Source: Flavobacteriaceae bacterium (lineage in GTDB: Bacteria > Bacteroidota > Bacteroidia > Flavobacteriales > Flavobacteriaceae). Taken from it: 64,000 bases of DNA. Shown one piece after another: positions 59,308-64,000 of this stretch; positions within the stretch are counted from its first letter, which is position 1; every line of letters begins with the position of its first letter. Where the stretch lies: the NCBI GenBank assembly GCA_024638165.1, contig JAHEKV010000002.1:89134-153133 (forward strand), written 5' to 3'. The position numbers and the translations under genes are program-made. Below the pieces are notes generated by a model. It saw nothing but the letters and a program-made list of their open reading frames with translations, had not been told where the DNA came from and ran no database searches.

Positions 59308-60561
59308 ATGAAACTTAAACGCGTAGTGATTACAGGAATGGGAGCTTTAACTCCTATTGGAAATAATCTTGAATCGTACTGGCAGGGCCTAATTTCAGGA
59401 AAAAGCGGGGCAGCACCCATCACCCGTTTTGACGCTGAAAAGTTTAAAACTCGTTTTGCCTGCGAGATCAAGAACTACGATGTGCAAGAGCACTTTGATC
59501 GTAAGGAGGCTCGCAAACTCGATCCTTTTACACAGTATGCCATGATTGCTGCTGATGAGGCGATTTCAGATGCAGACTTGCAGATAGAAAAACTAGACAA
59601 ATACCGAGTAGGTGTGATTTGGGGTGCTGGTATTGGAGGGTTAGAAACTTTCCAGAATCAGATTCTCGATCATGCTAGTGGAGATGGAACTCCAAAATTC
59701 AACCCATTTTTTATTCCTAAAATGATCGCAGATATTGCCCCTGGGCATATTTCGATTAAGCACGGTTTTATGGGCCCGAATTATACGACAGTTTCGGCTT
59801 GTGCTTCCTCGGCTAACGCTCTAATTGACGCACTGAATACCATTCGAATGGGTTACTGTGATGTAGTGGTAAGTGGAGGTTCAGAAGCGGCCGTTAACCT
59901 TTCAGGCGTAGCTGGGTTCAATGCGATGCATGCTCTTTCGACGAATAATGATAGTCCAGAGACGGCTTCGAGGCCGTTTGATGCCACACGAGATGGGTTT
60001 GTATTGGGCGAAGGTGCTGGAGCATTGATTTTGGAAGATTTAGATCATGCGCTTGCTCGTGGTGCTAAAATTTATGCTGAGGTGATCGGAGGCGGATTGT
60101 CAAGTGATGCCTACCACCTAACTGCCCCGCATCCTGACGGCTTAGGAGTCATTCGTGTGATGGAGAATTGTCTGAAAGATTCTGGAATCAGACCCGAGGA
60201 CGTAGACGCCATTAATACACACGGAACTTCAACTCCTCTTGGTGACGTTGCTGAATTAAAAGCAATCTCTACGGTATTTGGAGATCATGCACCGAATATC
60301 AATATTAACTCCACTAAATCGATGACTGGCCACCTTCTAGGAGCGGCTGGAGCTATCGAGGCAATTGCTTCGACGCTTTCGATTGTGAATGGAATTGTAC
60401 CTCCTACCATTAACCACAGCGTAGTAGATGAGCGAATTGATAGTCGTCTGAATTTAACCCTGAACCAAGCTCAAAAGCGTGATGTAACTATCGCAATGAG
60501 CAATACGTTCGGTTTTGGCGGTCACAACGCTTGTGTGGTACTGAAAAAATACAACGCCTAA
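59308..60561 (+). CDS. fabF: beta-ketoacyl-ACP synthase II
   Basis: VSACASSANALIDAL active site, NTHGTSTPLGD, FGFGGHNACVV. Confidence 0.98.
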   Translation: MKLKRVVITGMGALTPIGNNLESYWQGLISGKSGAAPITRFDAEKFKTRFACEIKNYDVQEHFDRKEARKLDPFTQYAMIAADEAISDADLQIEKLDKYRVGVIWGAGIGGLETFQNQILDHASGDGTPKFNPFFIPKMIADIAPGHISIKHGFMGPNYTTVSACASSANALIDALNTIRMGYCDVVVSGGSEAAVNLSGVAGFNAMHALSTNNDSPETASRPFDATRDGFVLGEGAGALILEDLDHALARGAKIYAEVIGGGLSSDAYHLTAPHPDGLGVIRVMENCLKDSGIRPEDVDAINTHGTSTPLGDVAELKAISTVFGDHAPNININSTKSMTGHLLGAAGAIEAIASTLSIVNGIVPPTINHSVVDERIDSRLNLTLNQAQKRDVTIAMSNTFGFGGHNACVVLKKYNA

Positions 60562-60564
60562 GAA

Positions 60565-61302
60565 ATGATATTTAAGCGAAGACCCAGAAAGGCTTTATCC
60601 GCAGAGGATAAGGCTTTTCTAGTCGAGCTTAAGGAAATTCTTGGGTTCTCCCCAAACGATCCTACTTATTATCAAAGAGCTTTTGTTCATCGTTCGATGA
60701 ATCTTAAAGACGAGAAGGGGGCTCCCGTTAATTATGAACGTTTAGAATTTCTAGGTGACGCCATGATCGGGGTGATCATATCTAAACATTTATTTAAGGA
60801 AGTGCCCACAGGCGATGAGGGGTATTTGACTAAAATGCGCTCTAAAATCGTAAGTCGTGTTCACCTGAATGAATTAGGTAAAGAGCTATCGCTAGACCGT
60901 TTTTTAAAAAGTAAAATTGCCAAGGAGCAGTTCGGAGACAACCTTTATGGTAATTTATTCGAGGCCTTGGTCGGTGCCATTTATTTGGATAGAGGCCATG
61001 ATTATTGCGAACGTTTTCTAGAAAAACGTGTAATCACTCCCCATGTTGACATTGAGCGTCTAGAAGGCAAAGTAATGTCTTATAAGAGTTTGATGATTGA
61101 GTGGTGTCAAAAGCACAAACACTCGTTTAGCTTTGAAGTTTTTGATGACACAGGAGGAGAGGAGAAAACTCACTTTGGGGTACGCTTCATTGTGGATGGA
61201 AAGGTGATTGCTCGAGCAAGAGAAACGGCGAAAAAGCGCGCAGAAGAAAAGGCGGCCAAAAGAGCTTTTTTCGCACTTCAGGATACTATTAATAAGAAGT
61301 AA
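60565..61302 (+). CDS. rnc: ribonuclease III
   Basis: YERLEFLGDAMIGVI, C-terminal dsRBD. Confidence 0.97.
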   Translation: MIFKRRPRKALSAEDKAFLVELKEILGFSPNDPTYYQRAFVHRSMNLKDEKGAPVNYERLEFLGDAMIGVIISKHLFKEVPTGDEGYLTKMRSKIVSRVHLNELGKELSLDRFLKSKIAKEQFGDNLYGNLFEALVGAIYLDRGHDYCERFLEKRVITPHVDIERLEGKVMSYKSLMIEWCQKHKHSFSFEVFDDTGGEEKTHFGVRFIVDGKVIARARETAKKRAEEKAAKRAFFALQDTINKK

Positions 61303-61760
61303 TGGCCAAACACGTACTTAGCTTTGATCTCGATGACGAGCCACTTACGATCATTGCTGTGCACAGTGGTGAAGAAGATTATCGTTTAGTATATTGGCTC
61401 AATCAGAGTCTCAATCTTAGACTTCAAAGGGAGGCCGAAGACCTAGAATTTGCGAATCATATCTTTGCGCCATGGTATGTATTTGAAAACGAATTAGAGT
61501 TTACTCGATTCGTGCTTTTGCCTAATAAAATAGAAAGAGACACGGCAGATCAAGAGATCGATTTATTTTCAGGCGGATTTAAGCAGGTACACTACGTATT
61601 ACCTGAATTTAAAAAAGCGAACTATCTTTTGAAGATTGAAGGGGTATCTGATAAAGATTTAACCGAAATATTGAATAAACTTAAGGGTTTGCCTGAGATA
61701 GTAATGGCGTATGCTTTAAATTCGCAGCAAATCAAATCAAGGACGAACTTAATTTTCTAA
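61302..61760 (+). CDS. IPExxxVDY family protein
   Basis: Family-like sequence and conserved position between rnc and pyk in flavobacteria. Confidence 0.7.
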   Translation: MAKHVLSFDLDDEPLTIIAVHSGEEDYRLVYWLNQSLNLRLQREAEDLEFANHIFAPWYVFENELEFTRFVLLPNKIERDTADQEIDLFSGGFKQVHYVLPEFKKANYLLKIEGVSDKDLTEILNKLKGLPEIVMAYALNSQQIKSRTNLIF

Positions 61761-63196
61761 TGAATATGCAAGAACGCAAGAAAACCAAAATATTAGCTAC
61801 TCTAGGCCCAGCAACCGCCTCGAAGGAGGTTTTAAGAAAGATGATGTTAGCCGGTGCTGATGTATTTCGTATCAACTTTTCTCATGCCGATTATGACGCT
61901 GTAAAAGAGCGAGTAGAAATGATACGAGAGCTTAATGAAGAGCTCGGTCGCAACACAGGAATTCTTGCAGATCTTCAGGGTCCAAAACTTCGTGTTGGAG
62001 TTATGGAGGATGGTATCGAGGTTGCCCCCGGCGATCGAATTGCATTTAAAACGGGAGAGAGGTTCGTCGGAAACAAGGAGGAGGTTTACATGACCTATCC
62101 TGAATTTCCAAGAGATGTTAAGCCAGGAGAACGTATTCTTCTCGATGACGGAAAGTTATTGTTTAGGGTGGTTGAAACCAACGGTACAGATACTGTTGTT
62201 GCCGAGGTTGAACAAGGCGGGCCATTAAAATCTAAAAAGGGGGTTAATCTTCCTAATACGAATATTTCGCTTCCCGCACTCACTCCTAAGGATATTGAGG
62301 ATGCGATCTTCGCAATTTCACTACAGGTCGATTGGCTTGCGCTTTCTTTTGTTCGTCACGCACAGGACATCAAAGATCTTCAAGAACTGATTGCAAAGCA
62401 TTCCGATTACAAGATTCCGATCATCTCTAAAATCGAAAAACCAGAAGCAATTACCAACATCGATGAGATCGTTGCTCTTAGTGATGGTATTATGGTTGCA
62501 CGTGGTGATTTAGGGGTTGAAGTGCCTGCTGAAGAAGTTCCTTTACTCCAGAAGCAACTTGTTCAAAAGTCAAAAGAAGCACGTATCCCAGTAGTGATTG
62601 CTACGCAGATGATGGAGACCATGATGGACAGTTTAACACCTACCCGTGCTGAAGTAAATGATGTTGGAAACTCTGTTATGGATGGAGCCGATGCGGTTAT
62701 GCTTTCAGGAGAAACTTCTGTAGGACAATATCCTGTTGAAGTAGTTGCAAAAATGGCATCTATTATTCGTGCGGTTGAAAACGTAGATACTTTCTGTTCT
62801 CAAGCCAAGCCTTCACTTATTCGTACCAATCGCTTCGTTTCAAAAGCCGTATGTCATCACGCCGCGCTACTTGCCAATGAGGTAGAAGCGAAAACGATTA
62901 TGACTCTTACGAATTCTGGTTATACAGCGTTTCAGGTGTCTTCTTGGAGACCAAAATCATTTATTTTGGCTTTCACAGATAACCGTAGAATATTAGGACG
63001 CCTAAATCTTCTTTGGGGTGTTTATGCACACTATTACGACAAATACGGGTCTACCGATGAAACAGTGGAAGACATCATTGGTATCGCAAAAGAAAACAAG
63101 TATCTCGCAAAAGGAGATATGGCGATAACCTTGACCTCTATGCCTATAGAGAAAAAAGGAATGGTAAATAGTCTTCGAGTTACTGAAGTAGATTAA
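61760..63196 (+). CDS. pyk: pyruvate kinase
   Basis: KTKILATLGPATASKEVL, MVARGDLGVEVP, GADAVMLSGETSVGQYP. Confidence 0.98.
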   Translation: MNMQERKKTKILATLGPATASKEVLRKMMLAGADVFRINFSHADYDAVKERVEMIRELNEELGRNTGILADLQGPKLRVGVMEDGIEVAPGDRIAFKTGERFVGNKEEVYMTYPEFPRDVKPGERILLDDGKLLFRVVETNGTDTVVAEVEQGGPLKSKKGVNLPNTNISLPALTPKDIEDAIFAISLQVDWLALSFVRHAQDIKDLQELIAKHSDYKIPIISKIEKPEAITNIDEIVALSDGIMVARGDLGVEVPAEEVPLLQKQLVQKSKEARIPVVIATQMMETMMDSLTPTRAEVNDVGNSVMDGADAVMLSGETSVGQYPVEVVAKMASIIRAVENVDTFCSQAKPSLIRTNRFVSKAVCHHAALLANEVEAKTIMTLTNSGYTAFQVSSWRPKSFILAFTDNRRILGRLNLLWGVYAHYYDKYGSTDETVEDIIGIAKENKYLAKGDMAITLTSMPIEKKGMVNSLRVTEVD

Positions 63197-63205
63197 GCTT
63201 CGGAG

Positions 63206-63679
63206 ATGAAGCCTGAGATCGAACGAAAATTTCTGCTGACCTCTGAACAAGCCTTAGCTTTAAAAGCAGAGGCTACTCATAAGAAAGAGCTGAAGCAAGG
63301 TTATTTGGCCGAAGGAGAACATGTTATCTTACGCGTTCGTATTTCTGACCAGAACGCTTATTTAACGATCAAGGAAAAGGTTAAGGGTAGTTCGAGATTA
63401 GAGTTCGAAACACCGGTTGAGCTATCTGATGCAGAAAAGTTACTCGACCTTTGTTCTAATCAGATTAAGAAAACGAGGCATCTGATCAAACGAGACTATC
63501 TGATAGAACTTGACGAATTTCATGCTGCCAATGAGGGACTCTGGCTTGCTGAGATTGAGTTCGATTCTATTGAAGAGTCTAACAGCTTTATTTCCCCTGT
63601 CGAGTTAGGGAAGGAGGTTACCGATGACTACCGGTACTATAATTCTTATCTAGTAGACCATCCTTATACCGGTTGGTAA
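63206..63679 (+). CDS. CYTH domain protein (adenylate cyclase class 2/ThTPase-like)
   Basis: EIERKFLLTSE start and alternating charged beta-strands. Confidence 0.93.
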   Translation: MKPEIERKFLLTSEQALALKAEATHKKELKQGYLAEGEHVILRVRISDQNAYLTIKEKVKGSSRLEFETPVELSDAEKLLDLCSNQIKKTRHLIKRDYLIELDEFHAANEGLWLAEIEFDSIEESNSFISPVELGKEVTDDYRYYNSYLVDHPYTGW

Positions 63680-63682
63680 ATT

Positions 63683-64000
63683 TTAGTGGAGCCCTTTGAA
63701 CTGCTCTAGAAAACGAAGGTCATTCTCGCTGAGCAGTCTGATATCAGGGATTTGATGCAATAACAGGGCGATTCGATCGATACCCATTCCGAATGCGTAT
63801 CCAGAGTATTCTTCAGGGTCAATTCCACAGTTTTTCAGCACATTAGGGTCAACCATCCCGCACCCCATGATTTCTAACCATCCCGTACCCTTAGTCATAC
63901 GGTAATCGGTTTCGGTTTCAAGACCCCAGTATACATCTACCTCTGCACTGGGTTCAGTAAATGGGAAATAAGAAGGTCGAAGACGAATCTCTGATTTTCC
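63683..64000 (-). CDS. pheS: phenylalanyl-tRNA synthetase alpha subunit, C-terminal part (continues past the window)
   Basis: Reverse translation across the edge: [47 protein letters not shown]...[24 protein letters not shown]. Confidence 0.95.
   Translation of the reverse strand, partial: GKSEIRLRPSYFPFTEPSAEVDVYWGLETETDYRMTKGTGWLEIMGCGMVDPNVLKNCGIDPEEYSGYAFGMGIDRIALLLHQIPDIRLLSENDLRFLEQFKGLH

Noticed and set aside
1-64000. CRISPR arrays, transposons, integrases, prophage, toxin-antitoxin or restriction-modification systems
   Set aside because: No spaced repeats, transposase, integrase or defence gene motifs were seen in the ORF track or intergenic sequence.

Overview
This 64 kb window is a compact, mostly housekeeping stretch of a Bacteroidota chromosome, probably Flavobacteriales, judged from gene content, synteny and TAnnTTTG-type promoters. 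From left to right it contains: a SprE/PorW-like tail and the F0F1 ATP synthase operon without beta/epsilon; an envelope block (flippase, dut, nucleotidyltransferase, DUF4292-like, EnvC-like); HU/CCDC81-like protein, dprA, trpS, plsC and recA; trhO, ricT and a class A PBP; an S9 peptidase, asd, alr and tdk; rsmI, OsmC, recJ, lpxH and others; a small accessory island at about 32.3-36.6 kb; tRNA-Ala(GGC); a complete nine-gene arginine operon; an AddAB/RecB-like helicase/nuclease pair flanking ompA and kbl; and sodA, a purF-like gene, a pfkB-family kinase, rnhA, purN, acpP, fabF, rnc, pyk, a CYTH protein and partial pheS. No CRISPR array, transposase, integrase or prophage was seen. The most interesting signal is unannotated. 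Upstream of the arginine operon is a 19-codon ORF, GTG...TAA at 36964-37023, encoding MKTTQHIITPIRRIRRRRP, with 6 Arg in 7 consecutive codons. It starts almost where the predicted promoter would place the transcription start, so it may be leaderless. It is followed by mutually exclusive RNA pairings and a C-rich/G-poor segment with no intrinsic terminator, and a perfect TGTGA-C-TCACA palindrome lies in the promoter spacer. I interpret this as a candidate arginine-responsive leader-peptide attenuator. A second candidate is an accessory island with two distantly related secreted alpha/beta-barrel-like proteins and an NTF2-like lipoprotein around a 16-bp perfect palindrome. All assignments come from reading the sequence; no database search was run.
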